From: an uncultured Bryobacterales bacterium
GTDB taxonomy: Bacteria > Acidobacteriota > Terriglobia > Bryobacterales > UBA6623
Reading direction: 5' to 3'
DNA length: 64,000 nt
Assembly (NCBI GenBank): GCA_951813065.1
Contig: CATOTH010000007.1
Coordinates: 1 to 64,000 of the forward strand
The notes under the pieces are model-generated. The model worked only from the letters and a program-made list of their open reading frames with translations, ran no database searches and was not told where the DNA came from. This document shows positions 52,801 to 62,945 of the stretch, piece by piece. A program made the translations under genes and the position numbers. The number at the start of each line of letters is the position of its first letter. The stretch's first letter is position 1.

Positions 52801-53001
52801 CTTTGTTGAGATGTCAAGCCTCTTGCGTGCCAGCCCAGTTCCATCAGACCGCGACAGGTTCTGCGAGACCGCGGCTTGGAACTCCCACGGACTTCTACCC
52901 AGTCAGTCGGGGATCGGTGGATTGCGCCCGACCGAACCGACATGGCTTCGAGCCGGGATAGCCGGCACAGCCCGTTCGCTCCAGCGGAAGATCGAGCCTG
53001 G

Positions 53002-53949
53002 CTAGGCGTTTCGCGGGGGTTTCGGATCAAGATTCCGCTCTAGTTCCGCATCCGTTACCGAAGACGACCCGACTCCCAGCGTGGGCACGCTGATCCCCGC
53101 GAGCCAGCAGATGGCATTCATCACGACCTTGCGGTACTCGTCGTTTTGCCAGTTTCGATGGAAATGGCCTCCGGTGAAGCCGAAGCCACGCCCGCCATCC
53201 GGCCGTTCCAGGGTCCAGAGCATCGTTTCGTCGCGGCCCTTGTTGGCTTGAATGTGCGGATAGGGACCCTTCGGATACACATACGGGCCGTCTCGAGTCT
53301 CGTCGCTCGGCTTGGCTACCAGGATTGGCGTGAAGAGAGCGCCTCCAACCACCTTCCGTGACGACGCGTCGAAGCCATCCTGGAAGCGCATGTTGAAGTA
53401 CCACTCGTCCTCGGCCGAAAAGGGCCGCACTCCATTGCTCACCGGATGGTCCACGAAACTCTGAAACGATGGCGTCCAGATTGGATTGCACGACCACTCG
53501 TGCTCGTAGTAGCCGCCTAGCCAGCGCTTGAACTCCGCGCCTGCGTCGTCCCTCAGCACCTCAACGCCGTAGTGCATGCACCCTAACCCGACACCGCGGC
53601 GAACCTGCCTCTCCATGATGGCTAGACGTCCCTTGTCGGCTAGAGGATGCTTGCGCCCGCCGTCGGAATAGATCACGATCGCGTCCGCGTCGTCGAGGGT
53701 CGCTTCGTCTTCGACCCAGCCTCCGTCGTGGCGCTCCACTGCAAGCATCGGCAATTGTGCCAAACGCTTCTCGAGCAGCAGCGTGCCGGCTCGAAACTCA
53801 TGCATGCCCGGCGGGTGGCTCGGACTGCCCGCGATCAAGACCAGCTTGCGGGTCTTCGCAGCGCTCGCGGCCGGTGGGCGGAACACGTTGTGGGCAGCAC
53901 CGCCGGCAACCAGGAGACTCAGGAATTCGCAGCGGGTCATACTTGGCAT
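53002..53949 (-). CDS. Secreted ThuA-like (trehalose-utilisation) protein
   Basis: The likely start is ATG 53949 (or 53940), giving an N-terminal hydrophobic leader FLSLLVAGGAAHNVFRPPAASA. The ThuA glutamine-amidotransferase-like fold follows: KLVLIAGSPSHPPGMHEF, ADAIVIYSDGG, GVGLGCMHYGVEV and WTLERPDGGRGFGFTGGHFHRNW (key part GFGFTGGHFH). It is commonly associated with sugar-lactone or glycan metabolism in Planctomycetes-like and acidobacterial genomes, with a poorly known reaction. ~315 residues. Confidence 0.8.
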   Translation of the reverse strand: MPSMTRCEFLSLLVAGGAAHNVFRPPAASAAKTRKLVLIAGSPSHPPGMHEFRAGTLLLEKRLAQLPMLAVERHDGGWVEDEATLDDADAIVIYSDGGRKHPLADKGRLAIMERQVRRGVGLGCMHYGVEVLRDDAGAEFKRWLGGYYEHEWSCNPIWTPSFQSFVDHPVSNGVRPFSAEDEWYFNMRFQDGFDASSRKVVGGALFTPILVAKPSDETRDGPYVYPKGPYPHIQANKGRDETMLWTLERPDGGRGFGFTGGHFHRNWQNDEYRKVVMNAICWLAGISVPTLGVGSSSVTDAELERNLDPKPPRNA

Positions 53950-54337
53950 GGTACAGCCCTTCGCAGGTCCGTGGCCACCGGCACTGGCAGCGGTCGATCG
54001 AGTCGCCCGAGACAAGGCGGTGGCCCGATGTCCCGCTCGCGACCATCACTGGCAGCGGCGTGGCTGCCGCGAGTCCCGGAGTTGGTACCGACTGCAAGTC
54101 ACGGACGGACAGCAATTCGTCAGTGGCTGCCGAATTCGATAGAAACAACGGACAGAACACGCCAAAACGGTTGACCACCCGGCGCGAGGGGACGAGAACG
54201 CGACCGGCTACGACGATGCCGGATGGGGCACGCACAAGTGCCTGTCAGTGCCGCTTTGACGCGCTGATTGAAGGTTGGCGGACGGACGGAGTCAGTGCCG
54301 CCGCCCGGCTCGATCAGATCCCCCGGCAGAGCCGGAG

Positions 54338-56151
54338 TCAAGCACCGATGCGATAGGGCGTTTCCGTCCTGGTAACTGCGACGACAGTTGGCCGATTGAC
54401 GACATCCCCTCCAAACGATGAAATGCGCTCCAGACGGGTTCCGCGTTCGCCGGGATGCTGGATGGAGACCAGCATGAGATCCTGGGCGGTGTTCATGATC
54501 ACGGAGGCACACTCCGCCCCGACAACTCCACTGAAGAGCTGACGGTTGAAGCCACGCTCGGCACCCTCGGTGGGGACGAAGAAGACACCGTCGTTGATTC
54601 CGACCGAACGGGGCTGGCCGTCCGTCGCGATCAGCAGATTGCCGTTCTTGTCAAACGCGAGGTTGTCCGGATTCGCGATCTTGCTGACTCGGCTGGTGTC
54701 GAATCCGGCGAAGTAGGTGCCCTGGGCTTCGTCCGCCGGGTCTCCGCACAACATGAAGATCTCCCACTGGAACTGTGTCGCGCCGTTGTCATCGCCTGCC
54801 TCGGTGATCTCGATGATGTGCCCCATGGGATTGGGAGCGCGGGGATTCGCGGCGTCCTCCGAACCGGCTCCCCGTCGCGTGTTGTTGGTCAGCGCAACGT
54901 ACACCTTGTTTGTGACGGGATTGATGTCGACGTCTTCGGGGCGATCCATCTGGGTCGCTCCGAGCAAATCAGCCGCCTGCCTCGGGAACAGCAGGATATC
55001 GGCCTGACTTGCAAATCCGTTTGACATGTTGAGCGGTCCTTCTCCATGGACTAGCGGAATCCATTCCCCGGAACCGTCGTCGTTGAACTTGGCCACGTAT
55101 AACGTGCCGCTATCCAGAAGCGAGTCAGCATGCCTCTTGTTCCCGTCGTAGGTGCCCGTCGAGACGAACTTGTAGACGTATTCGAACCGGGCGTCATCGC
55201 CCGAATATACGACGGCATTCCCGACAGCCGACAGAGTCGTCGCAGCAGCTTCGTGCTTGAACCGGCCCAGTGCCGTGCGCTTCTTCGGCACCGTGTAGGG
55301 GCCGAAGGGGTCAATCTCGACAACCCAACCGAACTTGTTGATCTCATTCGGCTCGTAGTTGAGATTAAAGCGCCGGTGGAATCTCGACCACGGGCGGCGG
55401 CCCCCCTCGTCCCTGACTCCGAAGCGGGTGTTGGCGACCTTCGCCATCTCGTTCGTGACGCCGCTGTTGTTGGCAAAGTACTGGTCAAAGTTCTCTTCTG
55501 CGGTCAAATAGGTCCCCCAAGGAGTGACCCCTCCTCCGCAGTTGTTGAATGTCCCGTTGACGGTTGTTCCGTACGGATCCGACGAAGTCCTCAGCAGTGA
55601 ATGGCCCGCAACCGGTCCGGTCAGGAAAATCCGGGTCTCGCCATGGATCCGTCGGTTCAGGATGGTATGGGGGTAGTGCCGATAGCCACCGCCCTGGGCA
55701 GCGGGCCTGCGTACGACCAAGAGCATCGAAACGCCGTGTGCCGCGATCTCGTAGTCCACCTGCCTCCTGGTGGCGTGATCAGCGGAGTAATTTGAGAACA
55801 TCAACTCGGGATTGGTGTACTCGTGGTTGATTCCTACCACGCCGGATCCGCCTATGTAGTCGAACCAAGCGACAAAATCGCAGTTGTAGCCCACTTGTTG
55901 TTCTTGGGCCCAAGGGTCCAGGTCGTACGGGTCGAATTCAGGAGCTGACCCGTTGATTGGCTGCCCCCAAGCAGCTAGTGGCTCCCACTTGTAGCCTTCG
56001 AGGACGGCGATTTCGTCATCGGGGCGCCCCTGGATTGGCGACGCTGGATTCGCCTCGAGAGCACCTCATCGAACGTGTCACCGGTATCGCGACGCGGCTC
56101 GCTGCCTTCGAAACCAACATCACCGCCGGGGAAAATTGCTTGATTGACCAT
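54338..56151 (-). pseudogene. phoX: PhoX (DUF839) alkaline phosphatase, frameshifted near the N-terminus
   Basis: The main frame (54338 back to about 56030) encodes a PhoX-type protein: DDEIAVLEGYKWEPLAAWG, DFVAWFDYIGGSGVVGINHEYTNPE (key part GINHEYTNPE), FNNCGGGVTPWGTYLTAEEN (key part CGGGVTPWGT), NPFRGEP-like and DRPEDVDINP segments. The expected N-terminus (FDEVLSRRIQRR) is in another phase from ATG 56151, and the hydrophobic Tat stretch that should lie between is missing. So a frameshift with deletion near 56010-56045 separates the twin-arginine start from the enzyme. It is either a decayed gene or a sequencing error. Calling only 54338-55894 would hide this. Confidence 0.7.
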
Positions 56152-56423
56152 GAGTCTCCTTCTTCCTCCGCTGTTGTCGTGAAGCTGCAAGACTTGACTC
56201 TACTCGCGACATGTGGCAATCCGGTGACGGCGCGGTTACCTTGCCGTTACGGCTTGGCGACACCCGCGTTACAGCAACACTGGACCCCGCAGCGAGGCCT
56301 CGACAGCGTCTCGCGGACTCGACTTGGGCCGATTGATTCCGGTCACATGGGCCGCGACAGCACGTTGCAGATGGCTGGGAATCACCAAACCGAAGCGATT
56401 CCACCCTGCAGTACACTTGGGAA
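56152..56423. other. Divergent intergenic region
   Basis: 272 bases lie between the start of the phoX remnant and the BtuF-like gene. No RNA gene is evident and no cobalamin riboswitch is recognisable. Confidence 0.4.
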
Positions 56424-57380
56424 TTGGAATCCAGTAACGAATTGCGTGTCCTCACGCTAATCGCCAGTGCAACGGAGATTGTCTGCGCGCTAGGGTACCG
56501 AGCGTCACTCGTGGGCCGCTCCCACGAATGCGACTACCCTGCGGATGTGAAATCTCTGCCGCAGGTAACAGCCCCGCGTTTCAATCCCGGAGAACCAAGC
56601 CGCCGGATCGACGAGCAAGTCAAGGAACTGGTGCGGGAAGCGACTTCGCTTGATGCTCTTGGCGTGTACGAGATTTCGACGGAGCAACTACGCGAACTGC
56701 GGCCGACCCACATCATCACCCAGACGCAGTGCGAGGTCTGCGCCGTCAGCTTGCGAGATGTGAAGGCCTCCGTGGCCCGGGTTGCTGGCTACCAGCCCTG
56801 CATCGTACCCCTCGAGCCCAATGCGATGGCGGATGTCTGGGAGGGCTTTCACAGCGTCGCGTCATCACTCGGAGACGCGGCCGCTGGGAACAGGCTTGTT
56901 AGGGACCTGCAAACCCGGATCAATTCGATCGCGAATCAAGCGAACTCACTGCCGTCCCAGCCTTCGATCGCCGCGATCGAGTGGGTCGATCCACTGATGG
57001 CGGTCGGGAACTGGATGCCGGAACTGATCGACATGGCTGGCGGTCGCTGCCTGTTTGGACGACGAGGCGAGCATTCTCCGCGGATGACCGTGGAAGGTCT
57101 CCTTGAGGCCGACCCCGACGTGATCCTGCTGTCCCCTTGCGGTCTCGACATCAACAGGACACTGGAGGATCTGCCGATCCTGGAAGATCAACCCGGCTGG
57201 ACGAAGTTGCGCGCCGTGCGGTCCGGGAGAGTCTATGTCGGGGATGGCAACCAGTTCTTCAACCGACCCGGTCCACGCCTGGCGGAAACAGTGGAGATTC
57301 TCGCCGAAATCCTGCATCCCGACACGTTCGACTTCGGCCATCGTGGGACAGGATGGATTCCAATTCCAACCGCCGCGTAG
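56424..57380 (+). CDS. BtuF-like cobalamin/siderophore-type substrate-binding protein
   Basis: The product has the TroA/BtuF fold: LIASATEIVCALGYRASLVGRSHECDYP (key part GRSHECDYP), LRPTHIITQTQCEVCAVS, EWVDPLMAVGNWMPELIDMAGG and ADPDVILLSPCG. The motif VGRSHECDYP is typical of the cobalamin-binding subgroup. There is no signal peptide from the TTG at 56424, so it may act in the cytoplasm or be mis-started. No BtuCD genes are beside it. ~318 residues. Confidence 0.8.
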   Translation: MESSNELRVLTLIASATEIVCALGYRASLVGRSHECDYPADVKSLPQVTAPRFNPGEPSRRIDEQVKELVREATSLDALGVYEISTEQLRELRPTHIITQTQCEVCAVSLRDVKASVARVAGYQPCIVPLEPNAMADVWEGFHSVASSLGDAAAGNRLVRDLQTRINSIANQANSLPSQPSIAAIEWVDPLMAVGNWMPELIDMAGGRCLFGRRGEHSPRMTVEGLLEADPDVILLSPCGLDINRTLEDLPILEDQPGWTKLRAVRSGRVYVGDGNQFFNRPGPRLAETVEILAEILHPDTFDFGHRGTGWIPIPTAA

Positions 57381-57448
57381 ATCGCCCAGGCATTCGGACC
57401 GTCGGTTACGCGATCTTGGCCAGAGCGCGTCGCAGGCTCCGGCACGGG

Positions 57449-58606
57449 TTACAGCCGCACGCCCGAATCGCGCGGGAGCAGTTTCACTGTCAACTGCAGT
57501 TCCTCGCCTTGCCGGATGACTGTCAGCAAGACGGTATCCCCGGCGAGCTTCAGCGCCAGGGCCTCGCTCAGCTTGTTGCTGTCCGAGATCGCCGCTCCAT
57601 CCACGGCGATGATATAGTCGCCGCCCCAAGGAACACGGTAGTTTCCCACCCTCGCTTCACGATCCGCGCCTCGCAGGCCAGCGGATTCGGCGGCCGACCC
57701 GGCGCGGACATTGATCACCAGGTAGCCCGTTGACGGCAGGCGCAGGGCGCGCAACCACCATTGCGAGAGGAAAAGGCCTTCGATCCCAAGGTCCTGTGCT
57801 GGCTCTGCTCCGCCCTTGACGAAGCGCAGTAGTGCCGTCGCGCGGCTGATCGGCATGGCGAAACCGATTCCGATATTGCCGCTGGCGTAAATCGCGGTGT
57901 TGACGCCGATGACGTTGCCGCTCGAATCGAGTAGCGGCCCGCCGCTGTTGCCGGGATTGATGGCGGCGTCGGTTTGAATCAAGTCTTTCAGGATTCCGCT
58001 GCGATTCTGAATGGAACGCCCGGTCGAACTCACCACCCCTGTCGTCAGGGTGCCCTGCAGTCCGAACGGATTTCCGATCGCCAGCACTTTCTGGCCAACC
58101 TGAACGGCATCCGAATCACCCAATGTGAGGAATGGCAGGGGCTCCTCGGGCTTGATCTGGATGAGCGCCAGGTCGTTGGCAGGGTCCGTTGCAAGAACGA
58201 CAGCCTTGTACCGCGTGGCCCCGCCACCCTCCGTCAACGGGGTCACCTCAAGTTCGGCGCTTCCCTGGATCACATGGTAGTTCGTGAGAATCCGCCCCTC
58301 CGCATCCACCAAGAATCCGGACCCGGACGATTCGCTCGGATAGACCTCCAAGAACCAATTGCGCTGCAAGACGGTGCTCGTGATATGCACGGTCGCCGGA
58401 CTTGCCCGGCGATAGATCTCGATGTTCGAGAATTCCTCGTCAGTCAGAGTCGAGTCCGCTTCCGTCCAAAATGGCTCATCCAAGACCATCGGGGAGACCC
58501 GCCCGGAAAAGTCCGGCCGAGGTGTCCAGCAGATAATTGCGACCAGCAACGCGGCAGCCAGAGCAACGGGGCGCCAAGCTGACCAATTCGATTCGCGCAT
58601 CGCCAT
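57449..58606 (-). CDS. HtrA/DegP-type serine protease with PDZ domain
   Basis: From ATG 58606 the product has a membrane anchor (VALAAALLVAIICW, 14-27) and a trypsin-like domain with catalytic triad H111 (TNYHVI), D145 (NDLALI) and S221 (GNSGGP). A C-terminal PDZ domain follows (LPSTGYLVINVRAGSAAESAGLRGADRE, key part GSAAESAGLRG; VAVDG-type GDYIIAVDG). About 385 residues, one PDZ. Expected role: periplasmic protein quality control. It overlaps the coaE stop (ATGA). Confidence 0.92.
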   Translation of the reverse strand: MAMRESNWSAWRPVALAAALLVAIICWTPRPDFSGRVSPMVLDEPFWTEADSTLTDEEFSNIEIYRRASPATVHITSTVLQRNWFLEVYPSESSGSGFLVDAEGRILTNYHVIQGSAELEVTPLTEGGGATRYKAVVLATDPANDLALIQIKPEEPLPFLTLGDSDAVQVGQKVLAIGNPFGLQGTLTTGVVSSTGRSIQNRSGILKDLIQTDAAINPGNSGGPLLDSSGNVIGVNTAIYASGNIGIGFAMPISRATALLRFVKGGAEPAQDLGIEGLFLSQWWLRALRLPSTGYLVINVRAGSAAESAGLRGADREARVGNYRVPWGGDYIIAVDGAAISDSNKLSEALALKLAGDTVLLTVIRQGEELQLTVKLLPRDSGVRL

Positions 58607-59235
58607 CAATTGACCGCCGTCACGGACGGCCGCAACGCTTCCGCCCGGAGCTTCTGGTAGATCTCGCGAACTTGGCAAACGGTCTGCTCTTCAGTGCCGC
58701 CAGTGTCAATCACGAAGTGAGCATAGCGCCGTTTCTCTGACAACGGCATCTGCCGGTCAATTCGCGATTCCGCGTCGGCTCGCGTACCGCCATCTCGTTG
58801 GACGAAGCGCTCGATCTGCGCATCCCGCGGACACGAGGCCAGGACAATGCGCTGATAGCGCTTGTAGCTGCCCGACTCGATCATGACCGCTGCCTCGACC
58901 ATCGCCACCAGGCCCGTCGCAAGCTTTTCCACTGCTTCAAAGAAGCCTTCAATGCGGTCAAAGACGCGCGGATGAATGATCGCGTTGAGGCGTTCGAGCC
59001 GGCTCGCGTCAGCGAATACGATGGCGGCGAGCGCCTTGCGGTCAATTGCGCCCCCGGGCCCGAGAATCCCTGTGCCGAATTCTGCGACAACTTCCGCCCG
59101 CGCTCGCATGTCGTCCGCCAGGACTTGATGGCCCAGCTTGTCCGCCTCTAGGACGGCGCAACCCAAGCGGGAAAACTCAGCTGCAGCGAAGCTCTTGCCG
59201 CTCGCCAAACCGCCAGTCAAGCCCACCCTCAGCAT
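58606..59235 (-). CDS. coaE: Dephospho-CoA kinase
   Basis: The 209-residue kinase has P-loop GLTGGLASGKS, LEADKLGHQVL (DxxxH-type substrate motif), GAIDRKALAAIVFADASRLERLNAIIHPRV (key part NAIIHPRV) and FVQRDGGTRADAESRIDRQMP (key part ESRIDRQMP). It performs the last step of coenzyme A synthesis. It is co-translated with the protease gene downstream and lies 26 bases after tRNA-Gln on the same strand. Confidence 0.94.
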   Translation of the reverse strand: MLRVGLTGGLASGKSFAAAEFSRLGCAVLEADKLGHQVLADDMRARAEVVAEFGTGILGPGGAIDRKALAAIVFADASRLERLNAIIHPRVFDRIEGFFEAVEKLATGLVAMVEAAVMIESGSYKRYQRIVLASCPRDAQIERFVQRDGGTRADAESRIDRQMPLSEKRRYAHFVIDTGGTEEQTVCQVREIYQKLRAEALRPSVTAVN

Positions 59236-59261
59236 CGGCGAAGGCGCTCGGCGCGAAATTG

Positions 59262-59335
59262 TGGCTGGCCGGGGAGGATTCGAACCTCCACAACGGGCTC
59301 CAAAGGCACGTGTCCTACCGTTAGACGACCGGCCA
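59262..59335 (-). tRNA. tRNA-Gln (TTG)
   Basis: The minus-strand cloverleaf begins TGGCCGG (U1-A72 pair, a Gln identity feature) and has a D arm GTCTAACGGTAGGAC. The anticodon stem CGTGC/GCCCG (one mismatch) bears the loop CTTTGGA (anticodon TTG), and a T arm GGAGG-TTCGAAT-CCTCC and encoded CCA follow. Its 5' half is repeated at 61437-61467. Confidence 0.95.
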
Positions 59336-59433
59336 TCAGCCGATATCGTTAGGATAACACGCGGTGTCCGGGCTCCGAGGCGCGCCCCAAGGCCGACCGC
59401 GCCGCCTTGATTCAGAACGGGAAAGCGATCCAG

Positions 59434-60843
59434 CTACGTGTTGTCGAGATTCTCAGGCATGGCTGTGAGGAGCACTTCCTCTCCGGAATCCAGGCCAGCA
59501 GAAACCAGCGCCTCAGTGTTGTTGAAGTCCTGCACCTGCACCGGACGCTTTAGATACGTTCCGTTCGCGGCAACGTGGACGAACGGGCGTCCATCGTCCC
59601 CTGGCTCGGATTGAATCGCTTCCCTTGGCACGATGACGCCTGACTGGGGGCTCGAGTAGAAGACATCAACGCTGGCTGACAGATCAGGCAGGATACGGTC
59701 ATCCTTCGAATCGATCAGAATCCGGACCGGGATCTGGTTGAGAAACGAACTGCGACCGCCACGGCTGTATTTCGACCCTCCGGATGACGAACTCGCGACG
59801 GCACCTAGTTCAACGACACGGCCCTCGAATCGCTCGCCGGGGAACGCATCGAGCTCGATGACTGCTTTGTCGCCGATTCCTATTGTCTGCGCGTCGACTT
59901 GATTGACACTGGCATTGACGATCATTTTGGAAACATCTACGATGCGCATGAACAGGGTGCCGGGATAGACTTGGTCGCCAGGCTTGGTCTGGGCGTACTG
60001 GCCACCCCCCTTGTACGCCGCCTCAAGCACGACCATGCCTGGAATCGGGGTCTTCACCCGCAGGCGTTCCAAGTCTCGCAAATGGCGCTCGGTGTGCAGC
60101 TCTTCCTCCCGGACTCTCAGCTGCTCCACGCGGAGGTCCGCACGGTGCACGGACTCCATGAATTGACCCTCCTGCTCCAGTTGCTGCCATGTGGCGCGAG
60201 CCTCGTGAGCGACATTCCGCAGGATCTCGGCTTCAATTCTGGATCGCACCTCGGCGGTCCCGACATCCAGACCCGCCTTGTCGGCCTCGGCCTTGGCTGC
60301 GAGGCGCGCCTGCCGTTCGGTCTCCTTCAGGATCATGATTTCCGACTCGCGTTTGCGGAAATTCGACTCAGCCACGGTCTGCACCGACTCGCGGTCCTTG
60401 ATATGGTCGATGAGCCACTGCAAGTCGAACTCCGCAACAACGGATCCGGCCGGAATCACGGTTCCGGGCTCCGCCAGCGTGGCGAGGGTGAGCCGTGAAC
60501 TGCCCGAATCTCGCGGGCCGCGCAATCTCGGGGCCCGAATCGCCGCGTATTGCAGAGTCTCAATGGTTCCGCCAATGCGCAAGGACTTCGTGAACTCGCC
60601 AAGTGTTGCGGCGGCTGTCCGTAGCTGCGTGGATCCCTGCCCGGACGTCACAGCGGATTCGCGGTTGCTCAGAGCCCAAATCATCAACGCGGTGACAACG
60701 CCAGCCACGAGGCATAGGCCGGTCGTAAGCCACCGGCTTGGCTTCGACGACCGGCGCGGTCCAGGAGGTGCGGGGATGGGCCTCGCTATATCCGGCGGGC
60801 GCGCCGGTTCGGGAGTCGCAGGGACGGGGAAATGACTGGCCAT
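59434..60843 (-). CDS. HlyD-type membrane fusion protein (copy 1)
   Basis: From the ATG at 60843 the product has a Pro-rich cytoplasmic start, a membrane helix (TGLCLVAGVVTALMIWAL), a barrel/lipoyl half (GEFTKSLRIGGTIETLQYAAIRAP, key part LRIGGTIE), a coiled coil (~150-260) and a second half ending SAGLDSGEEVLLTAMPENLDNT. ~470 residues. No permease, ATPase or TolC gene accompanies it. It is 99 bases from tRNA-Gln and has a close paralogue at 61555-62817. Confidence 0.85.
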   Translation of the reverse strand: MASHFPVPATPEPARPPDIARPIPAPPGPRRSSKPSRWLTTGLCLVAGVVTALMIWALSNRESAVTSGQGSTQLRTAAATLGEFTKSLRIGGTIETLQYAAIRAPRLRGPRDSGSSRLTLATLAEPGTVIPAGSVVAEFDLQWLIDHIKDRESVQTVAESNFRKRESEIMILKETERQARLAAKAEADKAGLDVGTAEVRSRIEAEILRNVAHEARATWQQLEQEGQFMESVHRADLRVEQLRVREEELHTERHLRDLERLRVKTPIPGMVVLEAAYKGGGQYAQTKPGDQVYPGTLFMRIVDVSKMIVNASVNQVDAQTIGIGDKAVIELDAFPGERFEGRVVELGAVASSSSGGSKYSRGGRSSFLNQIPVRILIDSKDDRILPDLSASVDVFYSSPQSGVIVPREAIQSEPGDDGRPFVHVAANGTYLKRPVQVQDFNNTEALVSAGLDSGEEVLLTAMPENLDNT

Positions 60844-61020
60844 GGAACTACATCCGCGCGCACAAATAGCAACGCTAGTCAATTATATAGCAACCTCTCA
60901 GTGTCAATAGGCCTTTCCGCGCAAAAACCTGTGGCAGCCACACGTTTACTTTGACTGTTTGCCCGAAATCGCCAAGATCCGGTCGGTCAGGCTGTTACCC
61001 GTTCGTCTTGGAACGGTAGG

Positions 61021-61421
61021 TCCGAATCGATTTCTTGTCTATTCAACAGGACGATATGCTGCTGCTCGGGAGACCTCCCAGAGCCTGCCTCGCCAAGGCC
61101 CAGCCGCTTGAGCGTGTAATAACAGGAGCGCCCGCCGCACGTGCAAGGTCACCCGGTCTCCTTGCATCCCGTAGTCAAGGGCGACGACCTGTCTCTGGGA
61201 ATCAGACAAGCCCGGGTTGGGCCCAATCACAATCTCGGTGTACTCGTGCTAATCGCGGTCCAGGTGGGGATCGGACCCGGAAACCCTCGTGCCCCTTGTC
61301 TCGATGATTCTCGCGACCAGGAAGTCCTTGAACTGCCCGCTCTCCTCGCAGCAAGCCCGCACATGCCAGCGGAAACCGTCGGATCCGATCGCTTGGGGCG
61401 CGGTCCAGCAGCAGCGTGGAA
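61021..61421 (-). pseudogene. Truncated WYL-domain regulator (copy 1)
   Basis: This sequence aligns throughout with 63441-63867, the 3' part of the intact WYL gene, including the stretch encoding MIGPNPGLSDSQRQVVALDYGMQGD. It has lost the reading frame in places (a piece still reads 61039-61230) and its 5' part is missing: at about 61421 it joins tRNA-Gln-derived sequence. It cannot encode a functional protein. Confidence 0.85.
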
Positions 61422-61436
61422 GGGATCGGCGGCACC

Positions 61437-61467
61437 CGCAGGTGTCCTACCGGCAGACGACCGGACA
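61437..61467 (-). pseudogene. tRNA-Gln 5'-half relic
   Basis: The ~30 bases match the acceptor, D arm and start of the anticodon stem of tRNA-Gln at 59307-59335 with several substitutions; homology continues ~20 bases into the upstream flank (61468-61490). The 3' half including the anticodon loop and T arm is absent. It marks the duplication junction. Confidence 0.8.
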
Positions 61468-61554
61468 GCAGCCGATATCAATTGGAATTCCCCGAAATTC
61501 CGGACGTCGTGGGGACGGGCCGCCGCCTGGCTGCAGCGCGACAATCCAATCCGG

Positions 61555-62817
61555 CTAGGTGTTGTCGCGATTTTCTGGCAAGGCGGTGAGAAGCACTTCC
61601 TCTCCGGAATCCAACCCCGCAGAGACCAATGCCTCGGTGTTATTGAAGTCCTGCACCCGGATTGGACGCTTGTGATAGGTCCCGTCCCCGGCAACAATAT
61701 GGACGAACGAGTTCCCATCAGTCCCTGGCTCCGATTGAATCGCCTCCCTTGGCACAAGCACGCCTGACTGCGGCCTCGAATAGACGACATCTACGCTGGC
61801 TGACAGACCCGGCAGGATACGGTCATCCTTCGATTCGATCAGAATCCGGGCCGGGATCTGCTTGAGGAAAGAACCGCGACCGCCACGGCTGTATCTTGCT
61901 GACCCGGCAACGGCACCGAGTTCAACGACACGACCCTCGAAGCGCTCGCCGGGGTACGCGTCGAGCTCGATGACTGTTTTGTCGCCGATTCCAATTGTCA
62001 GCGCGTCGACCTGATTGAGACTGGCATTGACGATCATTTCGGACACATCAACGATGCGCATGAACAGGGAGCCGGGAGAGAGTCGGTCGCCATTCTTGGT
62101 CTGGGCGTACAGCCCACCACTGCCTGCCTTGTACGTCGCCTCAAGTACGACCATGCCCGCAATCGTGGTCTTCACTTGAAGGCGCTCCAAGTCGTGCAGA
62201 TGGCGCTCGACGTGCAGCTCCGCCGCCCGGACTGTCAACTGCTCCTTGCGGAGATCCACACCGTACACGATCTCCATGAATTGACGCTCCCGCTCCTTTT
62301 GCTGCCATATTGCGCGAGCCTCGTGAGCGACATTCCGCAGGATCTCCCCTTCGATCTTGGACCGCACTGCGGCGGTACTGACATCCAGCTCCGCCTTGCG
62401 GGCTCGAGCCTTGGCAGCGAGGCGCGACTGCCGTTCGGTCTCCTTCAGGATCGCTATCGCCGCCTCGCGCTTGCGGGCATTCGACTCAGCCACGGCCTGC
62501 ACCAACTTCGTGCCGCTGATGTGGTTCAAGAGCCACGGTAATTCGAACTCCGCAACAACGGATCCGGCCGGAATGACGATTCCGGGCTCCGCCAGCGTGG
62601 TGAGGGTGAATGGGGCCCTGTCGGCATTTCCCGGACCCCGCAACTTCGGCACTTTAATCGCCGCATATCGCAGAGTCTCGACGGTACCACCGATGCGCAA
62701 GGACTTCGTGAACTCGCCGAATGTAGCGGCGGCTGTCGGGAGCCGGCCGAGTACTTGCCCCGACGTCGCATCGGGTTCCCGGCTGCTCACCGCCCAAAGC
62801 ATCAACGCGATGACCAT
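61555..62817 (-). CDS. HlyD-type membrane fusion protein (copy 2), start uncertain
   Basis: The 420-residue frame is close to copy 1 throughout (LRIGGTVETLRYAAIKVP, KETERQSRLAAKA, SAGLDSGEEVLLTALPENRDNT). Homology to copy 1 continues ~45 codons upstream of ATG 62817, to about 62945 (EPQSPPEIARPIPAPAG). However, I find no ATG, GTG or TTG in that in-frame extension before a stop. Starting at 62817 would cut the membrane helix to ~11 residues (MVIALMLWAVSS). The copy may therefore be impaired or use a non-standard start. Confidence 0.7.
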   Translation of the reverse strand: MVIALMLWAVSSREPDATSGQVLGRLPTAAATFGEFTKSLRIGGTVETLRYAAIKVPKLRGPGNADRAPFTLTTLAEPGIVIPAGSVVAEFELPWLLNHISGTKLVQAVAESNARKREAAIAILKETERQSRLAAKARARKAELDVSTAAVRSKIEGEILRNVAHEARAIWQQKERERQFMEIVYGVDLRKEQLTVRAAELHVERHLHDLERLQVKTTIAGMVVLEATYKAGSGGLYAQTKNGDRLSPGSLFMRIVDVSEMIVNASLNQVDALTIGIGDKTVIELDAYPGERFEGRVVELGAVAGSARYSRGGRGSFLKQIPARILIESKDDRILPGLSASVDVVYSRPQSGVLVPREAIQSEPGTDGNSFVHIVAGDGTYHKRPIRVQDFNNTEALVSAGLDSGEEVLLTALPENRDNT

Positions 62818-62945
62818 GCCGGCGACGATACTAAGGCCAGTGGTCAGCCGCGGGCTCGGCTTCAGCGGCTGACGCGGCCCGGCAGGTGCGGGTATTGGCC
62901 TCGCGATCTCTGGCGGGCTTTGCGGCTCCGGAGTCAGGGAGGGAG

